Position numbers and translations under genes: made by a program
Assembly: GCA_965250105.1 (NCBI GenBank)
Contig: OZ252290.1
Location: forward strand, 2,976,001-3,040,000
Source: JBCBSK01 sp965250105
Lineage (GTDB): Bacteria > Pseudomonadota > Alphaproteobacteria > Rhizobiales > Tepidamorphaceae
Direction of reading: 5' to 3'
DNA length: 64,000 bases
In this document: one piece after another, positions 16,236-24,656 of the stretch
Position numbering within the stretch: the first letter of the stretch is position 1
Layout: the number at the start of each line of letters is the position of its first letter
Notes under the pieces: generated by a model
What the model saw: the letters and a program-made list of their open reading frames with translations, nothing else
Told to the model about the DNA's origin: nothing
Database searches by the model: none

Positions 16236-17279
16236 TCACTCGAAGCCGACCTGGTTGTAGATGTCCTGGGCCAGGGCCTGGTTCTCGCCAAAGACGGTGA
16301 TCGAGATCGGGTCGGTCTTGAAGTCCGACATGCCGTCGAGGCTGGCCGGCAGCGGGGTGCCTTCCACGACCGGATACTCGTCATTGCCCTCGGCGAAATA
16401 CTGCTGCGCTTCGGGGCTCGCGAGATATTCCAGGAATAGAATCGCGTTGTCGCGGTTCGGCGCGGTGGCCACGACACCGCCACCCGACACGTTCACATGG
16501 GTGCCGCGATCGTCCTGGTTCGGGAAGACGATGCCGATGCCCTTGGTCGAGCCGGACAGGCCGTCGACATCCTTGCGCAGCGCGCGGGCGAAGTAATAGG
16601 TGTTCGCCACCGCGATGTCGCACTGGCCGGAGACGATGGCGCGGATCTGGTCGGTGTCGCCGCCTTCCGGATCGCGGGCGCGGTTGTTCCACACGCCTTC
16701 CGCCCATTCGCGCGCGGCGTCTTCGCCGGCGGCGTCGATGATCGACGACATCAGCGACAGCATATAGATGTTGGAGCTCGTCCGCGTGCAGACCATGCCT
16801 TCAAACTGCGGATCGGCCAGCGCCTCATAGGTCAGCGGCGGGTTGTCGATCTCGGTCTCGTCATAGAAGATCACGCGCGCGCGCTCGGAGAAGGCGAACC
16901 AGTGGCCGTCCGGATGGCGCAGGTTCTCGGGAATGGCTTCGGCCAGGATCTCCGATTCGACCGGCTGGAAGATGCCTTCCTGGTCGGCGGCCCAGAGACG
17001 GCCGGCATCGACGGTGAGCAGAATGTCGGCCGGGCTGTTCTCGCCCTCGGCCTTGATGCGCTCGATCAGCACGTCGGCGCTGTCCTCGATGCGGTTGATG
17101 GTGATGCCGGTCTTTTCCTCGAAGTCGGAATAGAGCCGTTCGTCGGTATCATAGTGACGCGACGAGTAGAGGTTGAGCTCGCCTTCGGCATGGGCCACCG
17201 GGATGGCGCCGCCAATGCCGAGCGCCAGCACGGCGGCGCCGGCCAGCATCGTCCGGGAAAGACGGGAAAGGGATCGCAT
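16236..17279 (-). CDS. Fe3+ ABC transporter substrate-binding protein (FbpA-like)
   Basis: A 347-residue periplasmic binding protein with a Sec signal peptide cut after about residue 31 (VAHA|EGELNLYSSRHYDTDERLY). The mature start 'LNLYSSRHYDTDE', the tyrosine pair in ANTYYFARAL and the block GVVATAPNRDNAILFLEYLASPEAQQYFAEGNDEYPVV are typical of ferric-iron binding proteins, where the adjacent tyrosines bind Fe3+. A GGAGG site precedes the start. It is convergent with the FbpB-like permease and probably delivers iron to it. The AT-rich upstream region probably carries its iron-responsive promoter. Confidence 0.92.
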   Translation of the reverse strand: MRSLSRLSRTMLAGAAVLALGIGGAIPVAHAEGELNLYSSRHYDTDERLYSDFEEKTGITINRIEDSADVLIERIKAEGENSPADILLTVDAGRLWAADQEGIFQPVESEILAEAIPENLRHPDGHWFAFSERARVIFYDETEIDNPPLTYEALADPQFEGMVCTRTSSNIYMLSLMSSIIDAAGEDAAREWAEGVWNNRARDPEGGDTDQIRAIVSGQCDIAVANTYYFARALRKDVDGLSGSTKGIGIVFPNQDDRGTHVNVSGGGVVATAPNRDNAILFLEYLASPEAQQYFAEGNDEYPVVEGTPLPASLDGMSDFKTDPISITVFGENQALAQDIYNQVGFE

Positions 17280-17379
17280 ATCTGCCTCCGCTGTTCAGGG
17301 TCAAAGTCCTGAGGAGTTCGACGCATTCGCTAATGCGCGAGCGACACGTCATGTGTTGCCGGAGGCAAACTATCGCTGA

Positions 17380-17485
17380 ACTATAGAAGGTCAATATGTC
17401 TTGGTGTTGTTTTGGAAAGATTAGATTTATTATAATCCTAATCTTGATGGATCTCGTTATTATTTTGAATTAGAATAAATATAAA
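17380..17485. promoter_or_regulatory. AT-rich upstream region of the iron-binding protein gene with inverted repeat
   Basis: A strikingly AT-rich patch in a GC-rich window. It contains AAGATTAG (17417-17424) and its reverse complement CTAATCTT (17438-17445) with a 13-nt spacer, and further AT-rich half-sites at 17460-17480. It is likely a promoter/operator for the divergently oriented upstream side of the gene at 16236-17279. No perfect Irr or Fur consensus was found in it. Confidence 0.45.
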
Positions 17486-17519
17486 TGTACCGCCTTTTCA
17501 AGCGATGCCGGGTCGAACG

Positions 17520-17549
17520 AAAAAACGCCGCGACGGGGTCGCGGCGTTT
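17520..17549 (-). terminator. rho-independent terminator of bfr
   Basis: A perfect 12-bp stem (17523-17534 with 17538-17549, loop GGG) with a run of A on the plus strand at 17520-17525, which is a U-run on the minus-strand transcript. It lies about 70 bp after the bfr stop. Confidence 0.85.
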
Positions 17550-17617
17550 CGCTGGATGCGGTCTGAAATGGGTCGGCTCGGGCGGAACGGCGGCGGGCCG
17601 CCCACCGTCCGGTCGGA

Positions 17618-18097
17618 TCAGTCGTCGTCCGACTGGGCCTGGAGGAGGCCGTAATTCTCGATGCCGATCTTCTCGAGCAGTTCGAGTTCGGTTTCGAGAT
17701 GGTCGATATGGCCTTCCTCGTCGGTCATCAGCTCCTCGAAGAGGTGCATGGACGGGTAGTCGCCGGCATCCTTGGCGACGTCGCGGCCTTCCTTGTAGAG
17801 CGCGCGCGCCTCATATTCGGCGGCCAGGTCGCATTCCAGAACTTCCTTGATGTTCTGGCCGATGCGCAGCGGATCGAGCGTCTGAAGGTTGGGGAAGCCT
17901 TCGAGGAAGATGATGCGCTCGATGAAACGGTCGGCGTGATGCATCTCCTCGATCGATTCCTTACGCTCGACCTGGGCGAGCTTCTTATAGCCCCAGTCTT
18001 CGAGAAGCCGGTAATGCACCCAATACTGGTTGACCGCGGTCAGCTCGCTGCGCAGCCCGCGATTGAGATATTCGATGACTTTCGGATCGCCCTTCAT
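17618..18097 (-). CDS. bfr: bacterioferritin
   Basis: A 159-residue four-helix-bundle iron-storage protein of standard length. All six ferroxidase residues are in their usual places (E18, E51, H54, E94, E127, H130), and Met52, the haem axial ligand of the dimer interface, is present (EEMHHADRFIE). It oxidises Fe2+ and stores it in a 24-mer shell in the cytoplasm. A perfect Irr-type box (TTTTAGAA-GTT-TTCTAAAA) sits 16-34 bp upstream of the start, so transcription is expected to be repressed by Irr when iron is low. The bacterioferritin-associated ferredoxin gene lies upstream on the same strand. Confidence 0.97.
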   Translation of the reverse strand: MKGDPKVIEYLNRGLRSELTAVNQYWVHYRLLEDWGYKKLAQVERKESIEEMHHADRFIERIIFLEGFPNLQTLDPLRIGQNIKEVLECDLAAEYEARALYKEGRDVAKDAGDYPSMHLFEELMTDEEGHIDHLETELELLEKIGIENYGLLQAQSDDD

Positions 18098-18112
18098 GCG
18101 TTACGCCTTTCA

Positions 18113-18131
18113 TTTTAGAAGTTTTCTAAAA
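18113..18131. promoter_or_regulatory. Irr box (iron control element) of bfr
   Basis: TTTTAGAA-GTT-TTCTAAAA is a perfect palindrome that matches the ICE/Irr consensus TTTAGAA-N3-TTCTAAA at every informative position. It is placed just upstream of the bfr start, where bound Irr would block transcription under iron limitation, as known for alphaproteobacterial bfr genes. Confidence 0.85.
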
Positions 18132-18328
18132 GAAGGATAGGAAGGGGTAAAAGTCAAGCCCGGAAGCGCTGAAATCGAGCGGTTTGGGACGCTATCTGCG
18201 CGGCCTTGGCGCGATCGCTATGTCGGGACGCGATAAGCCGCGAAAAACGAAGGTCTTCAGCTAGGTCGGTCGGGCGGACCAAAGGGGCGCGGGGCGCGAG
18301 AACAGGCAGGATCGTCGGGCGGGAAAGA

Positions 18329-18640
18329 TCAGGCGTCGGCGGTGATGGGGGCAGGCGCCGGCGCGTCCGCGGTTGCTTGGTGACGCTGCGCGCAGGCCTC
18401 GCAATTGCCGTCGCAGGCGCAAGCGACCGTCGTTTCCTCGAACAAGGCGGCCTCGACCTCGACGCTCGTCATGGCCTGGCTCTGCACCGAGACGAAGATC
18501 TTCTGGATCGTCTTGAGGCAGATACCGCATTGCGGCTTGCAGCCGAGGCAGCGATAGACGCGACTCGGCGATCCGGCCGCCTCGCGGCAGACTTCCTCGA
18601 TCTCGCGATCGGTCAGTGCATTGCACGAACATACGAACAT
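18329..18640 (-). CDS. bfd: bacterioferritin-associated ferredoxin with cysteine-bearing C-terminal extension
   Basis: A 103-residue [2Fe-2S] protein. The N-terminal Bfd-type domain (MFVCSCNALTDREIEEVC..) has the four cluster cysteines C4, C6, C38 and C41 in the CxC...CxxC pattern. It would pass electrons to bacterioferritin to release iron. GGAGGA just before ATG 18640 decides the start. It is longer than the roughly 64-residue enterobacterial protein: the C-terminal 40 residues add CACDGNCEAC, three to four more cysteines, then an Ala/Pro-rich tail. It precedes bfr on the same strand with about 230 bp between them, so each has its own promoter. Confidence 0.9.
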   Translation of the reverse strand: MFVCSCNALTDREIEEVCREAAGSPSRVYRCLGCKPQCGICLKTIQKIFVSVQSQAMTSVEVEAALFEETTVACACDGNCEACAQRHQATADAPAPAPITADA

Positions 18641-19146
18641 GCCGTCCTCCAATGGCCGGCACTGTGCGAGGGGCGTGGTTCACCTGTCAAGCAAAACCGG
18701 AGATGATGCGTATTTGCCGTTAAGAAGTCGCGGCTTTGTCATCTCGCGGTGATGGTAATGACATCGTTTGGTGAAGTTAATCTTGAAATAGAATAATTCA
18801 AAAAAGAGGCGTTTTCTGGCCTGCGAAAGCGCGCGCCTGCTAGGCGCAAGGCGGATTCGGTGGTGCAATATGTTGATTTGAAATGGCTTTCGGCGATGTG
18901 GCTCTCTCCGGAGGGCACGCGCCATTTCTTTAATTAGAACAATTAAAAACTTGATCTGCCGCAAGGGCAGGCGACGTGGCTTGTGGGCGCGCCCGCCATC
19001 TGTGAGGCTGTCGCGACGCTGTCATGCCGGAACGGCAAAAGTGGCGTGAGCGCTTTTCGATTGCGATAGGGTGGTGCGGCCGCCGGTGGGGCGGGTCCAC
19101 GGGTCCCACGTGGCGATCGACGGCGCGTCGATAGAGGGGGAAGAGC
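18641..19146. other. AT-rich intergenic region upstream of bfd and of the membrane protein gene
   Basis: About 500 bp between divergent starts. The part at 18760-18960 is AT-rich and holds an Irr-like box (18787-18803). A 94-codon frame on the minus strand crosses it but has no recognisable domain, runs through the regulatory site and is not called. Confidence 0.5.
18787..18803. promoter_or_regulatory. Irr-like box upstream of bfd
   Basis: AATAGAATAATTCAAAA matches TTTAGAA-N3-TTCTAAA at 11 of 14 informative positions, with the GAA-N3-TTC core intact. It lies about 150 bp upstream of bfd, whose product works with bacterioferritin. Confidence 0.5.
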
Positions 19147-19878
19147 ATGAGCGTTCGACTGGCAAGCGTTATCGACGATATGGGCAAGGCCCTGTCGCGC
19201 GATGGCGGCATGTTCCTGGTCATAGCCGTCGTGATCAACGGCATTCCGCTGTTTCTCATGGGGCTCCTACCGCTGGTTCTGAGCCAGGATCAGGCGACGT
19301 CCGTCATGGTCACCGCTCCGCAAGGGATCGTCACGCTCGTCTCGGCCGTCTTGGCCCAGGGCGCCATCATCCATGGCACATTGGCCGGGATCGAGGGCCG
19401 CCCGGCCCGGTTCGGCGATTGTCTCGCGGCCAGTCTCAAACATCTCCTGCCGCTGCTCGGGATCGCCATCCTGAGCTATATCGGCTTCGTTCTCGGCTTC
19501 ATTCTGTTCATCATACCGGGGCTGATCCTCATCACCATGTGGGCCGTGACACTGCCCGTCCAGATGGCCGAGAACACGGGCGTCTTCGGCGCCTTTGGCC
19601 GTAGCCGGCGCCTGACCCATGGCAGTCGGCTGAAGATCCTCCTGGTGATCGTGATCTATATCGCCATCATCATGGCGATCACCTTTGGCTTGATCTTCGC
19701 GACGGGTGGCCTCAGCCAGATGACCGACGGCAGGATGAGCATTTTCGAGGTCTCGATGTCGGCGATCCTCGGCGCGATCTCGATCGTCATCGCCAGCACC
19801 TTCCTGACCGCGCTCTATGCCCGGCTCCGGGCACGGGAAATGGCGGCCGGTACGCCGGCACCCCAGGCGGCCGCATAG
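19147..19878 (+). CDS. multi-pass membrane protein (GPDPase membrane-domain/DUF-type)
   Basis: A 243-residue hydrophobic protein with about six membrane segments, for example FLVIAVVINGIPLFLMGLLPLVL, LLPLLGIAILSYIGFVLGFILFIIPGLILITMWAVTLP and ILLVIVIYIAIIMAITFGLIF. The pattern 'IPGLILITMWAVTLPVQMAENTGVFGAFGRSRRLTHG' is typical of glycerophosphodiester phosphodiesterase membrane-domain-like proteins of unknown role. A strong GGGGGAAGAG site precedes the start. It is convergent with the histidine kinase gene, with about 20 bp between stops. No function can be assigned. Confidence 0.75.
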   Translation: MSVRLASVIDDMGKALSRDGGMFLVIAVVINGIPLFLMGLLPLVLSQDQATSVMVTAPQGIVTLVSAVLAQGAIIHGTLAGIEGRPARFGDCLAASLKHLLPLLGIAILSYIGFVLGFILFIIPGLILITMWAVTLPVQMAENTGVFGAFGRSRRLTHGSRLKILLVIVIYIAIIMAITFGLIFATGGLSQMTDGRMSIFEVSMSAILGAISIVIASTFLTALYARLRAREMAAGTPAPQAAA

Positions 19879-19899
19879 CGCCGGATCAGCCTGGTCGCG

Positions 19900-22800
19900 T
19901 CAGCGGCCGGTATTGGCGAAGCGGATCGCGACCAGCGTGCCTTGGCCGGGCTTGCTGTCGATCGACAGCGTCGCCCGGTTGGCGGCCGCCAGCGCGCGGG
20001 TCAGCGGCAGGCCGATGCCCGAGCCCGCGCCGTCTTGGCCGGTCGTGTCGCGCACCTGGCGGAACGGGTCGAGCACGTCCTGGATCTCGCGCTCGCTCAT
20101 GCCCTTGCCGGTGTCGCGCACCCGCATGGCGATACCGTCCGCCTCGACCAGCGTCGACACGATCACCTGGCCGCCGGAACCGGTGAACTTGATGGCGTTC
20201 GACAACAGGTTCAGCAGGATCTGCCGCACCGAGCGGGCATCCGCCGTGACCGGCGGCAGCGCGGGCGACAGGCTCGAGCGCAGCACCACCCGGGCGCGGC
20301 TCGCATCGGCCTGCATCATCGCGACGCAACGCTCGGCGATCTCGTTCAGGTCGAGCGCTTCGAGGGTCAGGTCGAGCCGGCCACTTTCGACCTTGGAGAG
20401 ATCGAGCAGGTCGTTGACCAGGCTCATCATGTGTTCGCCCGAATTCCGGATGTCGGCGACATAGTCGCGATAGCGCGGATTGCCGATCGGGCCGAAGCGT
20501 TCGTCCATCATCACCTCCGCGAAGCCGATGATGGCGTTCAGCGGCGTGCGGATCTCATGGCTGACGCGGGCGAGGAATTCCGACTGCCGGCGATTGGCCG
20601 CCATCGGCGCGAGATCGGCGGCGGGCGGCGCGGTGTCAGATATCGCGGTATCCGTTTCCGGCTTGTGGAACACCGCCGCGTAGCGGCTGTTCCGCTCGGC
20701 GCCGACCGATCCGAACCGGGCCTTGAGCGCGATCTCGGACCCGTCTTGGCCGCGCCCGGTCGTTCGCCAGGCGGCCGGCGCTGGCGTGGGGTCGGATCGC
20801 GGTCCGGATTTCTGGCGGACCGCGCTCAGCCTGGCCTCGGCCTCGGCGCGCGCATCGGGGGCGAACAGCGAGAGGACCGGCTGGCCTTCGAGCGCATCGG
20901 CGGGATAGCCGAACAGGGCGCGGGCGTCGTCGGTCGCTGACAGGATCGCGCCGCTGTCGTCGAACAGGACGACGCCGTCGGCGGCCAGTTCCAGCGTGTT
21001 GGCGAGGTCGATCGCGTCGGATTTCGCGGCGATGAGCTGCGACAGGTCCGGCTTGGCGCGTTCGCGCGCGCTTAAGAGCATGGCCGGTCCGTCGACCCAG
21101 CGGGCGAGTTGCATGCGGGCATCGACATCGACCGGATCGCCGTCGCGCGTCACGCCGTGCAGGACGCGCTTGACGCCTTCTGCGCCGTCGAGCCGGGCAT
21201 AGTTTTCAAACAGCGCCGACACGCCGCCGGCGATTTCGAGATCGTCCAGATCGGCATAGCCGAACAGCGCCAGAAAGGCCTGATTGGCGTGCAGCGCCTC
21301 GTTTTCGCGGAAGAACAGAAGCCCGACCGGCAGGCGCTCGACGAGATCGATGAAGGCCGAGGATAGGTCGATCGAGGCAAGGCCGGCCTCGGCGCCGGCC
21401 GTGATCTGCGGCACGGCGCCCATCGCGGCGGCAGGTGCCATCGCCGGATGGATCTCGACTGGCGCGTCGATATCGTCGGCATCAGCATCGTCGCTGGTAT
21501 CCCCGTCGCTGGCGTTCGTGATACGGGTGCCCGTGACGCCGTCGGGGGCGGTTGCCTCCTGCTGGACGGTAGCGCCGAACAGCGCGCCGAGACGGGCCAT
21601 GAGATCGCTGTGAATCGGCCCCCGTCCCGCGCCGTAAGGACCGGTGTCGAGGGGGGCGTCATCACTGTCGTCGTCCATGGCGGGCGGTGTGTCGACCTCA
21701 TCACCCTCGGTTCCATCGTCCCGGTCCGGCAAGTCATCGGGGGCGTCCGTGTCGGGGGCGGTGGTTTCTGAAGCGTCCAGGTCGGGGGGGGTCTCGATCC
21801 GGCGCGCGATCGCGCCGGCCGCGACGGCACCGCCGAGCGGCGTCAGGGCGGCGGCGATCGCCTCGAAGGCCTGGCGGTCCTGTGGCTCGAGACCGCTGCG
21901 GTCTTCTTCGGCTTTATCTCCGGGCGTGTCGCTGGTCACATCGTTGGCGTCATCCGTCGTCTGATCTGTCGACCTATCCGTCGACGGCTGCGCCAGCGGC
22001 ACGATCGACGCTGGCGGCTCGGCCGCGTCGTCCGTTGCCGCTTGCATGTCCGCTGCGTCTACCGCCGGCTCGGCGTCCGCTCCAGGCGCGGCGAGAGGCG
22101 CTGTCGCCTCGACGGCGGCGAACACGCGATAGCCGTCGATCTGGCCGTCGGCATTCCGTGTCGGCAGGCCGGCCAGCGCGACCGTCGCCAGGACCGCGCC
22201 GTCCTTTTCCGGCCAGGGCAGGACCAGGCCGGAAAAGCTGGTGTGCCCGGCGAGCTTGCGGTCGAGCGCCGCGCCGGCGGCCGGGTCGTGGTCACCGGCG
22301 AGATCTGCCAGCGTGCGGCCCGTGTCGGCCGGATCGGCCAGGCCGAGCGTCGCGAGCGGCGGCGTCGCTGTCAGGACATGGCCGTGTTCGTCGAGATCGA
22401 TGCGGAACCGTTTGCCGGCTTCGGGGGAGGGGTGTGGCACGGGCGCCGCGCCCGGCATGTCGACCTCGGCGCCCACCGGTTCGGGCGGCGCCATGGGAGC
22501 GCTCGAGATCCGCGTATAGACGATGCCGTGCGCCGCGTCGCTCAGCGGGATCGACTGGATGCGCGTCTTGCCGCCGCGCGGCGGGCTGTCGGCGGCGACG
22601 CGGGCCAGCGTCGTGCCGTCGCCATCGACGATCACGCCATGTCCCGAAAGATGCGGGGCGATCAGGCGCGCCTTGTCGACCGGCAACAGGCCGGTCGCCA
22701 GGGCATCGACCGCCGTTACGACCACGATGTCGGGTGCGTCGCCGTCGCGGGCGACCATCGCGGTCAGGGTTACGGCCTTGAAGCCGGCAAAAAGGCGCAG

Positions 22801-23103
22801 GCGTTCGACGCGCGGCCGGTCGGTCGCCAACGTCTCGCCGATACCCAGCAGATGCCGCAGGCCCGGCTGGGCCGGATCGAGCGGCAGGCCGATGACATCG
22901 CCGAGCGTCCGCTTGCCGAACAGGCCGGTGCTGGCCGGATTGGCGCCGATGATCCGCTGGGTCCCGAGATGCCAGGTGAAGACCGGCCGGTCCGAGAACA
23001 GATGGTCGCGGACCGGCGCATGCAGCAGGGCGGCCTCGGCCTGGACGGTTTCGTCCGGGTCCGGATCGGTCGCGCGCTCCGCGTTATGCCTGTCGTCCTG
23101 CAT
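19900..23103 (-). CDS. PAS-domain sensor histidine kinase, PdhS/CbrA-like
   Basis: A 1067-residue kinase without evident membrane segments. The N-terminus (about 40-330) has PAS-like sensory modules. Residues about 330-560 are low-complexity and rich in Asp, Thr, Ala and Pro. A PAS domain (about 585-690) and a second PAS (about 700-800) lead to the catalytic core: H-box FLARVSHEIRTPLNAIIGFAEVM with His849, N-box RQILLNLLSNAIKFT, G1 RDTGKGM and G2 GAGSGIGLPLT. The segment RFGPIGNPRYRDYVADI after the H-box is a mark of the PdhS/CbrA/PleC/DivJ cell-cycle group, which controls DivK and hence CtrA. A full CtrA box lies upstream at 23248-23262. Confidence 0.85.
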   Translation of the reverse strand: MQDDRHNAERATDPDPDETVQAEAALLHAPVRDHLFSDRPVFTWHLGTQRIIGANPASTGLFGKRTLGDVIGLPLDPAQPGLRHLLGIGETLATDRPRVERLRLFAGFKAVTLTAMVARDGDAPDIVVVTAVDALATGLLPVDKARLIAPHLSGHGVIVDGDGTTLARVAADSPPRGGKTRIQSIPLSDAAHGIVYTRISSAPMAPPEPVGAEVDMPGAAPVPHPSPEAGKRFRIDLDEHGHVLTATPPLATLGLADPADTGRTLADLAGDHDPAAGAALDRKLAGHTSFSGLVLPWPEKDGAVLATVALAGLPTRNADGQIDGYRVFAAVEATAPLAAPGADAEPAVDAADMQAATDDAAEPPASIVPLAQPSTDRSTDQTTDDANDVTSDTPGDKAEEDRSGLEPQDRQAFEAIAAALTPLGGAVAAGAIARRIETPPDLDASETTAPDTDAPDDLPDRDDGTEGDEVDTPPAMDDDSDDAPLDTGPYGAGRGPIHSDLMARLGALFGATVQQEATAPDGVTGTRITNASDGDTSDDADADDIDAPVEIHPAMAPAAAMGAVPQITAGAEAGLASIDLSSAFIDLVERLPVGLLFFRENEALHANQAFLALFGYADLDDLEIAGGVSALFENYARLDGAEGVKRVLHGVTRDGDPVDVDARMQLARWVDGPAMLLSARERAKPDLSQLIAAKSDAIDLANTLELAADGVVLFDDSGAILSATDDARALFGYPADALEGQPVLSLFAPDARAEAEARLSAVRQKSGPRSDPTPAPAAWRTTGRGQDGSEIALKARFGSVGAERNSRYAAVFHKPETDTAISDTAPPAADLAPMAANRRQSEFLARVSHEIRTPLNAIIGFAEVMMDERFGPIGNPRYRDYVADIRNSGEHMMSLVNDLLDLSKVESGRLDLTLEALDLNEIAERCVAMMQADASRARVVLRSSLSPALPPVTADARSVRQILLNLLSNAIKFTGSGGQVIVSTLVEADGIAMRVRDTGKGMSEREIQDVLDPFRQVRDTTGQDGAGSGIGLPLTRALAAANRATLSIDSKPGQGTLVAIRFANTGR

Positions 23104-23247
23104 GGCCGTCGCCGGTCGCGCCGAAACATGCCCGTCTCTAGGGCCGCTGACGGAGGCCTGGCGCGTTTCGGGCTCCGTCGGCTTTCTCTATATAGCGATC
23201 CGGTGATTTGAGCGTCCACAGCGACGGTGCCAAGTCGAGCCACTGTT

Positions 23248-23262
23248 TTAAGGTTTGGTTAA
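23248..23262. promoter_or_regulatory. CtrA box TTAA-N7-TTAA
   Basis: TTAA at 23248-23251 and at 23259-23262, seven bases apart, give the full CtrA consensus. The site lies about 145 bp upstream of the start of the PdhS/CbrA-like kinase and about 160 bp upstream of the first phasin gene on the other strand. Confidence 0.65.
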
Positions 23263-23421
23263 GGATGGGGCGCCCGGCGCCGGAACGGGCGACCCGCGAA
23301 ACATGCCTTGGCGGCGGCGCCGTGACGTGACTTTCACGATGATATGGTTATAAGCCGCCAAGGCACCGGGGAAAGGGTCCCCGGAGATCAGCCGCAGCAC
23401 CGCCAGCCGAGGAACACCGAC

Positions 23422-23796
23422 ATGACCGATATTCCGAAGTTCGACATCCCCGAAAACGTCCGCGACATGGCGGGCAATTCGATCAAGGAAGCGCGCAAGA
23501 CGTTCATGACCTTTCTCGAGAGCGCCCAGGACGCCGCCGACAAGGCGGAAGGCTCCGCCATGCAGATGACCGAACAGGCGCGCGGCATGGGGCGCGACGC
23601 GCTCGACTTCACCCAGCACAGCATGGCCAAGACCTTCGACTATGCCGAGAAGATGCTGAAGGCGAAGGACCCGGCCGAACTGATGAGCCTGCAGCAGGAA
23701 TACATCGCCTCCCAGATGGAGGCCATGCAGGGCGAGGCGAAGAAGTTCGCCGACAAGGTGTCCTCGATCGCCAGCGACGCCGCCAAGACGAAGTGA
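23422..23796 (+). CDS. phasin family protein (first)
   Basis: A 124-residue amphipathic, helix-rich protein (IPKFDIPENVRDMAGNSIKEARKTFMTFLESAQDAADKAEG..TFDYAEKMLKAKDPAELMSLQQEYIASQMEAMQGEAKKFADKVSSIASDAAK), the standard layout of alphaproteobacterial phasins that coat polyhydroxyalkanoate granules. The ATG at 23422 has GAGGA upstream; the frame extends 26 codons further but without phasin-like sequence. A second phasin follows 200 bp downstream, and between them is a perfect 15-bp inverted repeat. Both genes and acetoacetate-CoA ligase fit a PHB-storing organism. Confidence 0.92.
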   Translation: MTDIPKFDIPENVRDMAGNSIKEARKTFMTFLESAQDAADKAEGSAMQMTEQARGMGRDALDFTQHSMAKTFDYAEKMLKAKDPAELMSLQQEYIASQMEAMQGEAKKFADKVSSIASDAAKTK

Positions 23797-23828
23797 TCCG
23801 TCGCGTCGGGCAGCCTGCGCGGATGTCG

Positions 23829-23867
23829 TATGGTGCAGTGCAAAATTTTATGTTGCACTGCACCATA
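23829..23867. promoter_or_regulatory. perfect 15-bp inverted repeat between the phasin genes
   Basis: Arms 23829-23843 and 23853-23867 are exact reverse complements around a 9-nt AT-rich spacer; each arm contains TGCACTGCA or its complement. There is no T-run, so it is not a typical terminator. It lies 127-166 bp upstream of the second phasin start and resembles TGC/GCA-rich sites bound by PhaR-type PHB regulators. Operator function is inferred. Confidence 0.7.
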
Positions 23868-23994
23868 AGCGGGCTTATATTAGCGCCATGGAGACGCAAG
23901 TAAGGTCTCCCGGCCATGTCCGGCACGTGGCCGCCAATGTTCAGATTGAGGCGCGGCCCGGTGGACGCGCCGCCCGATGAGATGAGGATCGAAA

Positions 23995-24456
23995 ATGACG
24001 ACCAAAGCAACGGCGAAAGCCGCTCCGAAGGCCGATGTTGTCGACTTTCCGACCTTCGACATGAGCGATACCGTGCGTGAAATGGCCGAAAAGGGCGTCG
24101 CCCAGGCCAAGGACGCCTATGAAACCTACAAGACCATGGCGGAAGACATGACCGACATGCTGGAAGACAACTTCCAGACCGCCTCCAAGAACGCGACCGA
24201 GCTGAACCGAAAGGTGCTCAACGCGGCCAAGGACAACATGGTCGCGACCTTCGATTTCGCCGAAAAGGTGATGGCCGCGAAGTCCTTCGCCGAAGTCGTC
24301 GAGCTGCAGACAGCCTTCGCGCGCGAACAGTTCGAGACCGCCTCGGCCCATGCCAAGGATTTCCAGGAACTGGCCCAGAAGGCCGCCGAGGACGCCGCCG
24401 CTCCGGTCAAGGACGGCATGGCCAAGGCCATGGACGGTTTCAAGGTCGCGAGCTGA
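23995..24456 (+). CDS. phasin family protein (second)
   Basis: A 153-residue phasin with an Ala/Lys-rich start (MTTKATAKAAPKADVVDFPTFDMSDTVREMAEKGVAQAKDAYETYKTMAEDMTDMLEDNF) and the phasin core ATFDFAEKVMAAKSFAEVVELQTAFAREQFETASAHAKDFQELAQKAAEDAAAPVKDGM. It is longer than the first phasin and only moderately similar. It would sit on the surface of polyhydroxybutyrate granules. GAGGATCGAAA precedes the start. A good terminator follows at 24494-24521. The inverted repeat at 23829-23867 is its probable operator. Confidence 0.93.
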   Translation: MTTKATAKAAPKADVVDFPTFDMSDTVREMAEKGVAQAKDAYETYKTMAEDMTDMLEDNFQTASKNATELNRKVLNAAKDNMVATFDFAEKVMAAKSFAEVVELQTAFAREQFETASAHAKDFQELAQKAAEDAAAPVKDGMAKAMDGFKVAS

Positions 24457-24493
24457 TCCGCGACAGCGAGAAGCTGCATCACGACACTGATCG

Positions 24494-24521
24494 AGGCCCG
24501 GCCCGCGCGTCGGGCCTTTTT
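24494..24521 (+). terminator. rho-independent terminator after the second phasin
   Basis: Stem AGGCCCG (24494-24500) with CGGGCCT (24511-24517), followed by a run of T (24517-24521). It lies 38 bp after the phasin stop. Confidence 0.85.
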
Positions 24522-24656
24522 CATGTCAGGCGATGTCGATCTGCCCCCGTTCCGCCCCTTGCGAAATGGCGGGCTTCTTCCTAAAACACCTCTCCTTGAC
24601 GCATCGCCGCCTGCGGATCCGCCGGTATGCGCTGTCGCGTCTCGATCGACCTATGT

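Noticed and set aside
18680..18964. 94-codon frame on the minus strand in the AT-rich gap upstream of bfd
   Set aside because: It runs through the Irr-like site, has no family resemblance and no clear ribosome site.
22042..23211. 389-codon open frame on the plus strand
   Set aside because: Antisense to the histidine kinase; Arg/Gly-rich translation without family features.
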